A stretch of DNA of 64,000 bases, taken from assembly GCA_963781705.1 (NCBI GenBank), contig CAWAGP010000010.1:806001-870000 (forward strand), given 5' to 3'. The notes under the pieces were generated by a model that did not search any database, had not been told where the DNA came from, and saw nothing but the letters and a program-made list of their open reading frames with translations. This document shows positions 46,415-54,458 of the stretch, piece by piece. Numbering within the stretch: position 1 is the first letter of the stretch; the number at the start of each line of letters is the position of its first letter. The position numbers and the translations under genes were made by a program. The stretch is from JALYGJ01 sp963781705 (GTDB lineage Bacteria > Chloroflexota > Limnocylindria > Limnocylindrales > CSP1-4).

Positions 46415-48040
46415 ATGCCGGATCGCCCCAGGTTCTACGTCACCACGGCCATCGCCTACGCCAACAATCGGCCGGGCCTGCACACCCTTTACGAGGTGAT
46501 CGCGGCCGATGTGATCGCACGCTGGCATCGCATGCTCGGCGAGGACACTCGTTTTCTGACCGGCACGGACGAGCACTCGCTCAACATTCCTGGGCGCGCC
46601 GCTGAGCTGGGCAAGGAGACTCGTCAGTTCGTCGACGAGATCGTCGACATCTACAAGCAGTCCGAGGGCGAGCTGCTGATCAGTCCCGACCGCTTCATCC
46701 GCACCAGCGATCCCGATCACCTGCGCGCTGCCCAGGAAATGGTCCGCCGGGCGCATGCCAACGGCGACATCTACCTGGGTTCGTACGAGGGCTGGTACTG
46801 CCCGTCGGAGGGCTTCCGGCTGGAGACGGATGTCGTGCGCGACGGTGACACGGTGCGCTGCCCCAACCATCCCAGCGTGCCCCTCGAGTGGGTCGCCGAG
46901 AAGAACTGGTTCTTTCGCCTGTCCGCCTACCAGGAACGCATCGAGCGCCTGTTCGCCGAACGACCCGACTTCGTGCAGCCCGACTTCAGGCGCAACGAGA
47001 TGCTCGCCTTCATCGGCCGCGGCCTCGAAGATTTCTCGATCAGTCGCGAGCACGTCTCCTGGGGCCTGCCGTTCCCCATTCGCGCGGACGGCAGCCCAGC
47101 GATCAATGCCGACGGCTCGCCCGACGTCAGCGCAGGCCGCATCTACGTCTGGTTCGACGCGTTGGTCAACTACATCACCGGCGCCGGCTTCCCGGACGAC
47201 GGCGCCATGTTCGCGAAGTGGTGGCCGGCCGACGTTCACATCATCGGCAAGGACATCAACCGCCACCACTCGATCTATTGGCCGGCGATGCTGATGAGCG
47301 CCGGTCTGCCGCCACCGCGTCGGATATGGGTGCACGGCTTCCTGACCGTGCAGGGCGAGCGGATGAGCAAGAGCCTGGGCAACATGCTCGAACCGGACGA
47401 CGTGGTCAAAGCATTTGGGCCAGACGGCGCACGCTACGTCGTGCTGCGCGAAATTCCCTTCGACCGCGATGCGGACGTGTCGTGGGACTCCTTTGTGCGC
47501 CGCTACAACGCCGACTTGGCCAACGATTTCGGCAACTTGCTCAACCGTTGCCTGAACATGACCGGCCGCTACCTCGATGGCGAGCGGCCCATGCCGGACG
47601 GCGACGGCGAGCTGGCGAACGCCTGGGCAACGACGTGGGCGGCCTACGGCGCGCGCATCGGCGCATATCTGCTGCACGACGCCCTGGCGGTGCTGTGGGA
47701 GTTCGTCGGCGCGGCCAACCGTTTCGTCGACCGCGAACAACCGTGGACGCTGGCCAAGCAGGCGCGCGCAGGCGATCAGGAGGCCGCCGAGCGTCTGCGC
47801 TCGACCCTCGGCCAACTGCTGGAGGCCTGTCGGCTGGTGGCACTCGCCGCCGCCCCGTTCATGCCTGGCGCGGCGCGTCGCGTGTACGCGCAGCTCGGCT
47901 TCGACTACGGCTACGCTGCCGACGGCAACGGTGGACCGCCGCTCGGCGAGGCTGCCCGCTGGGCGGGCGGCGCGCGCGCGGGCCATGTCGGCGAGTCGGA
48001 GATCCTCTTCCCGCGCGTCGAAACCGAAGCCGAGAACTGA
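46415..48040 (+). CDS. metG: Methionyl-tRNA synthetase
   Basis: MetRS charges initiator and elongator tRNA-Met. The 541-residue class I synthetase has the catalytic domain, CP insertion and anticodon-binding helical domain. The KMSKS loop is standard (GERMSKSLGN). The tryptophan-rich WFRL-like segment is NWFFRLSAYQERI, and VWFDALVNYITGAG and VHIIGKDINRHHSIYWPAML are conserved. The HIGH region is unusual: where YxNxxPHIGH is expected the sequence has YANNRPGLHTLYE, so neither His is in its usual place. Single Cys residues around YCPSEGF and RCPNHPS suggest a reduced zinc knuckle. There is no C-terminal dimerisation domain. ATG 46415 is the first start after a 60-base gap. Confidence 0.93.
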   Translation: MPDRPRFYVTTAIAYANNRPGLHTLYEVIAADVIARWHRMLGEDTRFLTGTDEHSLNIPGRAAELGKETRQFVDEIVDIYKQSEGELLISPDRFIRTSDPDHLRAAQEMVRRAHANGDIYLGSYEGWYCPSEGFRLETDVVRDGDTVRCPNHPSVPLEWVAEKNWFFRLSAYQERIERLFAERPDFVQPDFRRNEMLAFIGRGLEDFSISREHVSWGLPFPIRADGSPAINADGSPDVSAGRIYVWFDALVNYITGAGFPDDGAMFAKWWPADVHIIGKDINRHHSIYWPAMLMSAGLPPPRRIWVHGFLTVQGERMSKSLGNMLEPDDVVKAFGPDGARYVVLREIPFDRDADVSWDSFVRRYNADLANDFGNLLNRCLNMTGRYLDGERPMPDGDGELANAWATTWAAYGARIGAYLLHDALAVLWEFVGAANRFVDREQPWTLAKQARAGDQEAAERLRSTLGQLLEACRLVALAAAPFMPGAARRVYAQLGFDYGYAADGNGGPPLGEAARWAGGARAGHVGESEILFPRVETEAEN

Positions 48041-48052
48041 TCAACGACGAGC

Positions 48053-48907
48053 GTGACTGAAGCGCGCCTCGTTGACGCCCACTGCCACCTGCAGGCGGAC
48101 GCCTTTGAGCAGGACGCTGCGGCGGTGCTCGAGGCGGCGCGCGACGCGCGCGTCGCGCGCCTGCTGGTGCCCGGCTGGGATGTGGCCTCGTCGCGGTCAG
48201 CGATTAAGTTCGCGGAGCAGTACGACCTGGATGCCGGCGTGGGTATCCACCCACACGTCGCCGCGCAGGCCGACGACTCGGCGTGGCGCGCGGCGACCGA
48301 GCTGGCCGGGCTCGACCGCTGCGTGGCGATCGGCGAAACCGGCCTCGACTACGACCGCAACTTCTCGCCACGCGACGCCCAGCTGGCCAATCTGCGCCGC
48401 CACCTGATGCTTGCGCGCGAGCTGCATAAGCCGGCGATCCTGCACTGCCGGTCGCGTGCAGGCGAGCGCGACGCGCAGGATGACCTGCTGCACGAACTGG
48501 CCGTGGCGGGTGCCGGAACGGCGGCTTGGCCGCCGGCGGGCGGCCGGCCACCGGCCGTGCTGCATTCGTTCTCCGGCCCGCTCGACTACGCCGCCGCCGC
48601 GCTGGCGATGGGCCTCGCGATCAGCTTCTCAGGTCTCGTGTTCCGCAAAGGGGAGGAGGTCAGCGCCGACGTCGCCCGGAGCGTGCCCGCTGATCGGTTC
48701 TTGGTCGAGACCGACGCGCCCTACCTGTCACCGCCGGGCGCGCCACGGCGGCGCAACGAGCCGCGCTGGGTGGCGGTGACGGCCGCCTGGCTGGCCGAGC
48801 AGCGTGGCGCAGACCCGGTGGAGCTGGGCGAGCAGCTCGTCGCCAACTACGACGCGATGTTCAGCCGCGCCTGGAACAGCTCGCGTCCATCGCCCGTAAG
48901 CCGGTAG
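48053..48907 (+). CDS. TatD-family metal-dependent deoxyribonuclease
   Basis: TatD proteins are metal-dependent hydrolases acting on DNA. The 284-residue protein has the first metal motif VDAHCHL (HxH), a bridging Glu in AIGETGLDYDRNFSP, ILHCRSR (His), VLHSFSGP (His) and the Asp in ETDAPYLSPPG. NEPRWV is the usual C-terminal segment. An insertion rich in Ala/Gly/Pro (about residues 150-165) is not conserved. GTG 48053 is 12 bases after metG, the common metG-tatD pairing. Its last 61 bases overlap the 3' end of the thioesterase gene on the other strand. Confidence 0.93.
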   Translation: MTEARLVDAHCHLQADAFEQDAAAVLEAARDARVARLLVPGWDVASSRSAIKFAEQYDLDAGVGIHPHVAAQADDSAWRAATELAGLDRCVAIGETGLDYDRNFSPRDAQLANLRRHLMLARELHKPAILHCRSRAGERDAQDDLLHELAVAGAGTAAWPPAGGRPPAVLHSFSGPLDYAAAALAMGLAISFSGLVFRKGEEVSADVARSVPADRFLVETDAPYLSPPGAPRRRNEPRWVAVTAAWLAEQRGADPVELGEQLVANYDAMFSRAWNSSRPSPVSR

Positions 48908-49602
48908 AACCACGGCCCCGAGGCCGGCCAGCCGTGGCCGGTCAGGACGACGCCGGGCTCGGCCGACGCGACGAACGCGGCGCGGTAGCGGCGCGGCAGA
49001 TCCAGCCGATCGCCGCCTGTGCCGGCAAGGTATTGCTCGTCGAGATAATCGAGATAGGCGGCGTTGTTGACGTGCGCCATGGGGTCCAGCTCGCTGCGCC
49101 TGGCGGCGAAGTCCCGGCGCGTGGCGCCTTCAGGCGTGGGCGGCACATCGAAGCGCAGCGGGCTGAACTCGGATGAGGCCACCGGGAACATGGTGGCTAT
49201 CTCGCCCGGCACGCGTGTCGGCGTGCCCCGAGCGTTGAGCAGCACCCAGTCGGTCAGCGCCACGGCGAGCGTCCGTCCGTCGGTCGGGTCAACGAATTCG
49301 CTGCGGCGACGCGCCCAGAAGTGGCGGAAACCGGTCACCTGGGTCGACACGCCCAACTCACTGCCGTACGGCGCAGCAGCGAGAACCTCGAGGTCGATCG
49401 CGCGCACCAGCCAGGTGAGGCCACGACTGCCGTACCACTCGCGTCCGAACCCGGCGCTCTCCGAATGGACCCACGCCAGGTCCTGCGCGAAACGCAGCAG
49501 ACCTGAGCTGCGCAGGTAGCCGTCTGGTCCGGCCTCGTCGAAGCGTACGCGATAGATGCGCTCGAGCCGGACCGGTGTCGCCCTGCTGGTCGCTACGGTC
49601 AC
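48847..49602 (-). CDS. Acyl-ACP thioesterase-like double hot-dog protein
   Basis: This is a 251-residue protein with two hot-dog domains in the manner of FatA-type acyl-ACP thioesterases. The first opens IYRVRFDEAGPDGYLRSSGLLRFAQDLA and contains WVHSESAG and TWLVRAIDLEVL. The second opens with the conserved LDPMAHVNNAAYLDYLDEQ, where the Asn-His element would form the active site. VTGFRHFWARRRSEF and LTDWVLLN are also family-like. GTG 49602 overlaps the upstream DUF1028 gene as GTGA; a longer N terminus would be Arg/Gly-rich and unconserved. Substrate chain length cannot be inferred. Confidence 0.82.
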   Translation of the reverse strand: MTVATSRATPVRLERIYRVRFDEAGPDGYLRSSGLLRFAQDLAWVHSESAGFGREWYGSRGLTWLVRAIDLEVLAAAPYGSELGVSTQVTGFRHFWARRRSEFVDPTDGRTLAVALTDWVLLNARGTPTRVPGEIATMFPVASSEFSPLRFDVPPTPEGATRRDFAARRSELDPMAHVNNAAYLDYLDEQYLAGTGGDRLDLPRRYRAAFVASAEPGVVLTGHGWPASGPWFYRLTGDGRELFQARLNIAS

Positions 49603-50528
49603 CCGCGCGCCTTGGCGGCCAGGTGCTCGACCACGCGCGGGTCGATCCAGCCGCTCGCCGCTGCGCGTTCCTCCAGGTTCTCGGTGCCCATCCATTCGTC
49701 GAGTGCCGCCTGCCAGCCGTCGTCCCAGTTGGCGGGCAGCGGTCGCGGCTGGCCCGTGCGCGTCAGGCCCATCGATTCGGCGACGGCGGCGAGGCCGGCC
49801 TGGCGATTGATCTTTTCGGGCACGTAGCCGACGCGCTGCAGGTCATCGCGCAGTTGCCCGGCCAGCGCCTCGTCGAGCGCGCGCAGGTCAGCCTCAGCGG
49901 GGCGGTCGAGGTAGAGGTGGCTCAGGTCGAGGATGCGGCGTAGTTCGGGAATGGGCGCCGAATGGTCGTCGACGCGCAGGTCGATCCAGCGATCGTTCGT
50001 CCCACCGTAGCCGCCGTTCTCGCGAACGACGAGCAACGCCGCTGACTGCCGGCCGCGCCGGTCGCCGCCCTTGGCGTCGCCCGCCGCCAGCGCGGTGAGC
50101 AGCAGTTCCGGAAATGGCACGCCGCCGCGCTGATAAGTCTCCAGCACGGCATCCACCACGTCCGCGCCGGTCAGGATATTGCCCTGTACTGCGACACCAT
50201 CGGCGGTACGCCCGCCGGCCCAATCGATGCACGCGCTGCCTGTATATGTGGCCGCGCCGCCGTGATCGTCGACCAGGCCAAGCTGGCGATGATCGCGACC
50301 CTCGTCGGCTTCGGTCAGGCGGCGGACAGCGTCCGACGCGGACAGTCCTTTCGCGAGCAGCCCCAGGCCGTCCGCGCCGAAGGTGTAATTGGCCAATGCC
50401 TGGGTCGCCACCGCGCCCACGCCAGCCCGGGCATGCGACACGACCGACCCAACGGCCAGGAATTTTGACGTTACCGCGACGCCCAGCGCGCCCGTCTGCG
50501 GATCGCGCGCAACGATTGAAAATGTCAC
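49599..50528 (-). CDS. DUF1028 family protein (Ntn-hydrolase-like) with C-terminal extension
   Basis: DUF1028 proteins adopt an Ntn-hydrolase-like fold; their role is unknown. The 309-residue protein starts MTFSIVARDPQTGALGVAVTSKF from GTG 50528, exactly the family N terminus, and continues with FLAVGSVVSHARAGVGAVATQ and NILTGADVVDAV. RWIDLRVDDHSAPIPELRRI closes the core domain. Residues from about 225 form the C-terminal domain often found in these proteins, proposed as peptidoglycan-binding-like. An alternative ATG at 50567 would add 13 residues. It heads a two-gene unit with the thioesterase and is divergent from groES. Confidence 0.85.
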   Translation of the reverse strand: MTFSIVARDPQTGALGVAVTSKFLAVGSVVSHARAGVGAVATQALANYTFGADGLGLLAKGLSASDAVRRLTEADEGRDHRQLGLVDDHGGAATYTGSACIDWAGGRTADGVAVQGNILTGADVVDAVLETYQRGGVPFPELLLTALAAGDAKGGDRRGRQSAALLVVRENGGYGGTNDRWIDLRVDDHSAPIPELRRILDLSHLYLDRPAEADLRALDEALAGQLRDDLQRVGYVPEKINRQAGLAAVAESMGLTRTGQPRPLPANWDDGWQAALDEWMGTENLEERAAASGWIDPRVVEHLAAKARG

Positions 50529-50598
50529 CGCGCAACGATAGCCGAACTGGTCGCCCACGGCACTCATGACGGCATGTGACGAGGCAGTTGCGGGGCGC

Positions 50599-50628
50599 TT
50601 GACAGCATCCGCCGGGCTGCCCTAGTCT
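50599..50628 (+). promoter_or_regulatory. groESL promoter
   Basis: TTGACA (50599-50604) is a perfect -35. TAGTCT (50623-50628), 18 bases on, is the probable -10. The CIRCE element begins directly downstream, so transcription should start within or just before it. Confidence 0.75.
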
Positions 50629-50629
50629 G

Positions 50630-50656
50630 CTAGCACTCTCACCCCGAGAGTGCTAA
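50630..50656 (+). promoter_or_regulatory. CIRCE operator (HrcA binding site)
   Basis: An inverted repeat CTAGCACTC (50630-50638), nine-base spacer TCACCCCGA and GAGTGCTAA (50648-50656) matches TTAGCACTC-N9-GAGTGCTAA with one mismatch at the outer left arm. This is the established site of the heat-shock repressor HrcA. hrcA itself is not in the window. Confidence 0.97.
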
Positions 50657-50754
50657 TCAATGAGCGAAGCGCCGCGCGCCCGTTGTGCGTGCCAGGTGCG
50701 CAGCCAGTGCCACCGGTTGCGGCGGCCAAAAGCAAGACACAGGAGGGTACCGCG

Positions 50755-51063
50755 TTGGCAACTGCCACTGCGACGAAGCTTCGGCCGCTGGGCGACCGAG
50801 TCGTCATTCAGCCCACCCCGCGCGAGGAGATGACCAAGAGCGGCATCGTGCTGCCCGACACGGCCAAGGAGAAGCCGCAGGAAGGGAAGATCATCGCTGC
50901 CGGCCCGGGCCGCCTGAACGACGATGGCAAGCGCGAGCCGATGGACGTCAAGGAGGGCGACATCGTCCTCTACGCCAAGTACGCCGGGACCGAGTTCAAG
51001 GTCGAGGGCGAGGAACTGCTGATCGTCAGCCAGAAGGACATTCTGGCGATCGTCCAGAGCTGA
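50755..51063 (+). CDS. groES: Co-chaperonin GroES
   Basis: GroES caps the GroEL cage. The 102-residue protein has KLRPLGDRVVIQP, the mobile loop EEMTKSGIVLPDTAKEKPQEG (GroEL contact), GKIIAAGPGRL, VKEGDIVLYAKYAGTEF and EELLIVSQKDILAI. The start is TTG 50755 with AGGAGGG (50741-50747) at ideal spacing; the frame runs further upstream to a GTG inside the CIRCE arm but that leader is not GroES-like. It is transcribed from the CIRCE-controlled promoter and followed by groEL after 55 bases. Confidence 0.96.
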   Translation: MATATATKLRPLGDRVVIQPTPREEMTKSGIVLPDTAKEKPQEGKIIAAGPGRLNDDGKREPMDVKEGDIVLYAKYAGTEFKVEGEELLIVSQKDILAIVQS

Positions 51064-51118
51064 ACCGGCTGCACCCGCGCAGCCGTTTCGGTCGTTTCCA
51101 TGGAGGAATCGAACTAAC

Positions 51119-52741
51119 GTGGCAAAGCAACTGATATTTGACGAGACCGCTCGTCGCTCGCTCAAGAGGGGCGTCGACCGGCTGGCCGACGCGGTCAGGG
51201 TGACGCTCGGACCCAAAGGCCGCAACGTCGTGCTGGACAAGAAGTTCGGCGCGCCCACGATCACGAACGATGGCGTGACCATCGCGCGCGACATCGAGCT
51301 CGAAGACCCGTTCGAGAACATGGGCGCGCAGCTGCTCAAGGAAGCGGCGACCAAGACGGACGACGTGGCCGGCGACGGCACCACGACCGCGGTCGTGCTT
51401 GGCCAGGCGCTTGTGACCGAGGGTCTCAAGAACGTCACGGCGGGCGCCAACCCGATGATCGTCAAGCGCGGCATGGACAAGGCCGTCGTGCGCATCGTCG
51501 AGGAACTCAAGAAGAACTCACGCGCCGTCGACAACCGTGAGCAGATTGCCGCCGTGGCGGCCATCAGCGCGGCCGATCCGGAAGTCGGCGAGACCATCGC
51601 CGAGGTGATGGATAAGGTCGGCAAGGACGGCGTCATCACGGTCGAGGAGGGGCAGTCGCTCGGCCTCGAGAAGGAATATACGGAGGGCATGCAGTTCGAC
51701 CGGGGCTATATCTCGGCCTACTTCGTGACCAATCCGGACCGGATGGAGACCGTTCTGGAGAACGCCGCCATCCTGATCACCGACAAGAAGATCTCGAGCA
51801 TCCAGGAGCTGCTGCCGGCCCTCGAGAAGAGCGTTCAGCTGAGCAAGCCGCTGCTGATCGTGGCCGAGGACGTCGATGGCGAGGCGCTGGCGACGCTGGT
51901 CGTCAACAAGCTCAAGGGCACCATCTCGGTGCTCGCTGTCAAGGCACCCGGCTTCGGCGATCGCCGCAAGGAGATGCTGCGCGACATGGCCATCCTGACG
52001 GGTGCCACCGTGATCAGCGAGGAGGTCGGCCGCAAGCTCGACTCAGTCACGCCGGAGGACTTCGGTTCGGCGCGGCGCGTCGTGGCGACCAAGGACGACA
52101 CGACCCTCGTCGACGGGGGCGGCAAGCAGGCCGACATCAAGGCGCGCATGACGCAGATCAAGGCACAGATCGAGGAGACCACCTCGGACTACGACCGGGA
52201 AAAGCTGCAGGAGCGGCTGGCCAAGCTGGCCGGCGGCGTGGCAGTCATCAAGGTCGGCGCCGCAACCGAGGTCGAGCTCAAGGAGAAGAAGCACCGCATC
52301 GAGGATGCGCTGTCGACCACGCGTGCCGCGGTCGAAGAGGGCATCGTCGCCGGCGGCGGCACCGCGCTGCTGCAGGCCATCCCGGCGCTCGATGAGCTGT
52401 CGCTTGACGGTGACGAGCAGATCGGCGTGAACATCGTTCGCCGCGCGCTCGAGGCACCCATGCGCCAGATCGCCGAGAACGCCGGCCAGGAAGGCTCGGT
52501 CATCGTCGCCGCCGTGCGCGCGATGAAGACCGGCGAGGGCTATGACGCCCTCAAGGGCCAGTACGGCAACATGTTCGAGCGCGGCATCGTGGATGCCGCC
52601 AAGGTGACTCGCTCCGCGCTCCAGAACGCGGCGTCGATCGCAGCCATGGTGCTGACGACCGAGACCCTGGTCACGGACAAGCCGGAGAAGAAGGAGGCTG
52701 TCGGCGCCGGCCACAACCACGGCGACGACATGGACTACTAG
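51119..52741 (+). CDS. groEL: Chaperonin GroEL
   Basis: GroEL is the ATP-dependent folding chamber. The 540-residue protein begins MAKQLIFDETARRSLKRGVDRLADAV and has VTLGPKGRNVVLDKKFGAP, TNDGVTIARDIELEDPFENMGAQL, the catalytic DGTTTAVVL loop (Asp), KAPGFGDRRKEML and VEEGIVAGGGTALL. The C terminus reads GAGHNHGDDMDY rather than the GGM-repeat tail of many GroELs, so the disordered tail inside the cavity is short and carries two His. GTG 51119 has TGGAGGAATC upstream. A strong terminator follows 27 bases after the stop. Confidence 0.98.
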   Translation: MAKQLIFDETARRSLKRGVDRLADAVRVTLGPKGRNVVLDKKFGAPTITNDGVTIARDIELEDPFENMGAQLLKEAATKTDDVAGDGTTTAVVLGQALVTEGLKNVTAGANPMIVKRGMDKAVVRIVEELKKNSRAVDNREQIAAVAAISAADPEVGETIAEVMDKVGKDGVITVEEGQSLGLEKEYTEGMQFDRGYISAYFVTNPDRMETVLENAAILITDKKISSIQELLPALEKSVQLSKPLLIVAEDVDGEALATLVVNKLKGTISVLAVKAPGFGDRRKEMLRDMAILTGATVISEEVGRKLDSVTPEDFGSARRVVATKDDTTLVDGGGKQADIKARMTQIKAQIEETTSDYDREKLQERLAKLAGGVAVIKVGAATEVELKEKKHRIEDALSTTRAAVEEGIVAGGGTALLQAIPALDELSLDGDEQIGVNIVRRALEAPMRQIAENAGQEGSVIVAAVRAMKTGEGYDALKGQYGNMFERGIVDAAKVTRSALQNAASIAAMVLTTETLVTDKPEKKEAVGAGHNHGDDMDY

Positions 52742-52767
52742 TCCGCCTGCGCAGATCCAGGCACTCA

Positions 52768-52798
52768 GCCCGGGCCGAGCAATCGGCCCGGGCTTTTT
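52768..52798 (+). terminator. Rho-independent terminator of groESL
   Basis: An 11-bp stem (GCCCGGGCCGA, 52768-52778, with TCGGCCCGGGC, 52783-52793), loop GCAA, then TTTTT (52794-52798). It is a near-duplicate of the terminator at 53435-53463. Confidence 0.97.
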
Positions 52799-52801
52799 GC
52801 T

Positions 52802-53413
52802 ATGCCGGCCACCCTGGCGCCAGGTGAGACGGCTGCCCCGTCGCCAGAGGGCACTGACACCTCGAGTCCTGAACCCACTGCCACGCTCGCGCCTGGTGAA
52901 ACGGCAACGCCGACTCCCAAGCCGACGAAGACGCCCAAGCCGACGAAGACGCCCAAGCCGACGAATGAAGCGACGCCGCCGCCGACGCCGACGGCGACGC
53001 CGACTCCGACACCGACTGCGACGGAACCGCTGACGCTCAACGGCGGCAACGAGGCCACCTGGACGTCGAAGCAGAAGCGCGACCAGCCCGATCCAGTACC
53101 TTCGCCGCCGCTTGACACGGCGTACTCCACGCTTGAGATCAGGTTCAAGGTGTCCCAGGGTCAGGTGACCCAAGCGGATCCCAACCGGGACAGCAACGCC
53201 GAAGTCACCGTGGACGTGAACTCCAACGAGAGCGGGGTCTTGAACAATGGGAACATCAAGATCGTCGTCACGCTGACCAACATTGATAGTCCCCGCGGCG
53301 ACTACGTGTTCACCGTCAAGCAGATCAACGGTGAAACGCTCAAGGGAACCTACAAATACACGAGCGCGAACGGGCAGGAAGAGACTGGCTCCTTCACGAT
53401 GACCCACACGTAG
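52802..53413 (+). CDS. Thr/Pro-rich hypothetical protein behind the groEL terminator
   Basis: This 203-residue reading frame matches no family I recognise. Residues 1-78 are low-complexity Thr/Pro/Lys (including a TPKPTK repeat); residues about 79-203 have normal composition and look like a small beta-rich domain (NEATWTSKQKRD, LEIRFKVSQGQVTQ, GNIKIVVTLTNID, YVFTVKQINGETLKG). No signal peptide is present at this start, which is odd since such linkers normally follow one. The ATG lies 3 bases after the groEL terminator T tract, with no ribosome binding site, and the frame is open back to the groEL stop. It may be a truncated secreted protein, or may start at an unseen codon. A matching terminator follows. 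Confidence 0.5.
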   Translation: MPATLAPGETAAPSPEGTDTSSPEPTATLAPGETATPTPKPTKTPKPTKTPKPTNEATPPPTPTATPTPTPTATEPLTLNGGNEATWTSKQKRDQPDPVPSPPLDTAYSTLEIRFKVSQGQVTQADPNRDSNAEVTVDVNSNESGVLNNGNIKIVVTLTNIDSPRGDYVFTVKQINGETLKGTYKYTSANGQEETGSFTMTHT

Positions 53414-53434
53414 GGCATCGACGCCCAACATAGG

Positions 53435-53463
53435 CCCGGGTCGAGCGATCGACCCGGGTTTTT
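53435..53463 (+). terminator. Rho-independent terminator after the Thr/Pro-rich frame
   Basis: Stem CCCGGGTCGA (53435-53444) with TCGACCCGGG (53449-53458), loop GCGA, then TTTTT (53459-53463). It differs from the groEL terminator at only a few bases and shares the downstream CTAT.GCC. Confidence 0.95.
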
Positions 53464-54231
53464 CTATTGCCCCGTGAAGGGGCCGCTGCTGTCCTGCCAG
53501 AAGGTAATCAGCTCGTCCCAGGTCTTGAGGCGATTGGATATGTAGCCGATGACCAGCAGCCGTTCGTCGGTCCATTCGATGACCCGATAGACGGCGCCCG
53601 TCGAAGACACGGTGTGGAGCCGGCACTGGACGCGGCCGACGACCACGCCGGTGATGTTGTACTGGTCCTCGAAGTTGCCGGCACTGCACGTGCCGTTGGC
53701 ATCGGGCGGCGTCTCCGAATCGGCCACGTCGCCCAGGTATGCCTGCTGCAATTCGTCGAGCGATGAGAACAGCGTGTAGTCGAACGGCAGGTCGTCAGGA
53801 CCGCACGTGATGGTCTCGACCTCCGTGTCGTAGACCTGGTCGGCCCGTCCACAGGTGTCCTGCAGGTCGGTCTGCGCGTAGCTGATCAGCAGCGCCTCGG
53901 CACCGTTCGGGAAGGCGTCTTCGCCGGACGGAGTCGCCGTGGGCGTTGCCGAGGGCTGGGGAGTGTCAGTAGGTGCGGGCGTCACCGTTGGCTGGGCTGT
54001 CGGCGTTGGCTGGACTGTCGGCGTTGGCTGGACTGTCGCCGTTGGCTGGGCTGTCGGCGCGGCTGTCGGCGTGGCGGGCACCGGAGTCGGCGTGGCGGCC
54101 GCGGATGGTTGCGCCGTCGGGTCGGTGTTGACGCCCACGCACGCCGAAACGAGCAACGCGACCGACGCTGTGGCCGTGACGATGAGGCGCCGCCGCACGC
54201 CGGCGCCACGGCCGGCTCCGTTAGCCGTCAC
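53464..54231 (-). CDS. Lipoprotein with Thr/Pro-rich tether, unknown function
   Basis: This 255-residue lipoprotein has a basic, hydrophobic signal (RRRLIVTATASVALLVSAC) with lipobox VSAC. It is tethered by about 75 residues of Thr/Pro/Ala/Gln repeats (QPTPTVQ type). The outer domain (about residues 110-255) has six cysteines, in segments DTCGRADQ, ITCGPDD, TCSAGN and VQCRLHTV among others, suggesting disulfides. It ends VYRVIEWTDERLLVIGYISN and a Trp/Phe-rich tail. No known family is recognised. GTG 54231 overlaps the upstream stop as GTGA; GTG 54198 would also keep the signal. It is the last gene of a three-gene minus-strand unit. Confidence 0.75.
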   Translation of the reverse strand: MTANGAGRGAGVRRRLIVTATASVALLVSACVGVNTDPTAQPSAAATPTPVPATPTAAPTAQPTATVQPTPTVQPTPTAQPTVTPAPTDTPQPSATPTATPSGEDAFPNGAEALLISYAQTDLQDTCGRADQVYDTEVETITCGPDDLPFDYTLFSSLDELQQAYLGDVADSETPPDANGTCSAGNFEDQYNITGVVVGRVQCRLHTVSSTGAVYRVIEWTDERLLVIGYISNRLKTWDELITFWQDSSGPFTGQ

Positions 54232-54443
54232 TGGGCTGCCGGAGGAGGCGCCGACCGACCCCACGGCCGGGGCACGAAGATCAGCAGGATGCCGAGGATC
54301 AGGCCGATCAATACACCGGCCCACGGCGTCAGGTCGCCCAACGTGTTGATGCCGTAGATGATCGACATCAGGCCCAGGCCGATGCCAAGGATCAGTCCGA
54401 AGATGAGCCCACGCCAGGGGTGTCGGCGTGTTCGTTTCAGCAT
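54228..54443 (-). CDS. Small two-helix membrane protein
   Basis: This 71-residue protein has two predicted membrane helices (LIFGLILGIGLGLMSIIYGI, about residues 13-32, and WAGVLIGLILGILLIFV, about 41-57) joined by a short loop. The ends are basic and proline-rich (MLKRTRRHPWRG; RPWGRSAPPPAAQ). It belongs to no family I can name. GGAGGG precedes ATG 54443. It overlaps the lipoprotein start and follows the secreted protein gene by 15 bases, so the three probably act at the same membrane site. Confidence 0.7.
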   Translation of the reverse strand: MLKRTRRHPWRGLIFGLILGIGLGLMSIIYGINTLGDLTPWAGVLIGLILGILLIFVPRPWGRSAPPPAAQ

Positions 54444-54458
54444 TTCGTTATCCCTCCG

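Noticed and set aside
48872..48930. Inverted repeat near the tatD/thioesterase 3' ends as a terminator
   Set aside because: Only short GC-rich pairing is possible and there is no T tract on either strand.
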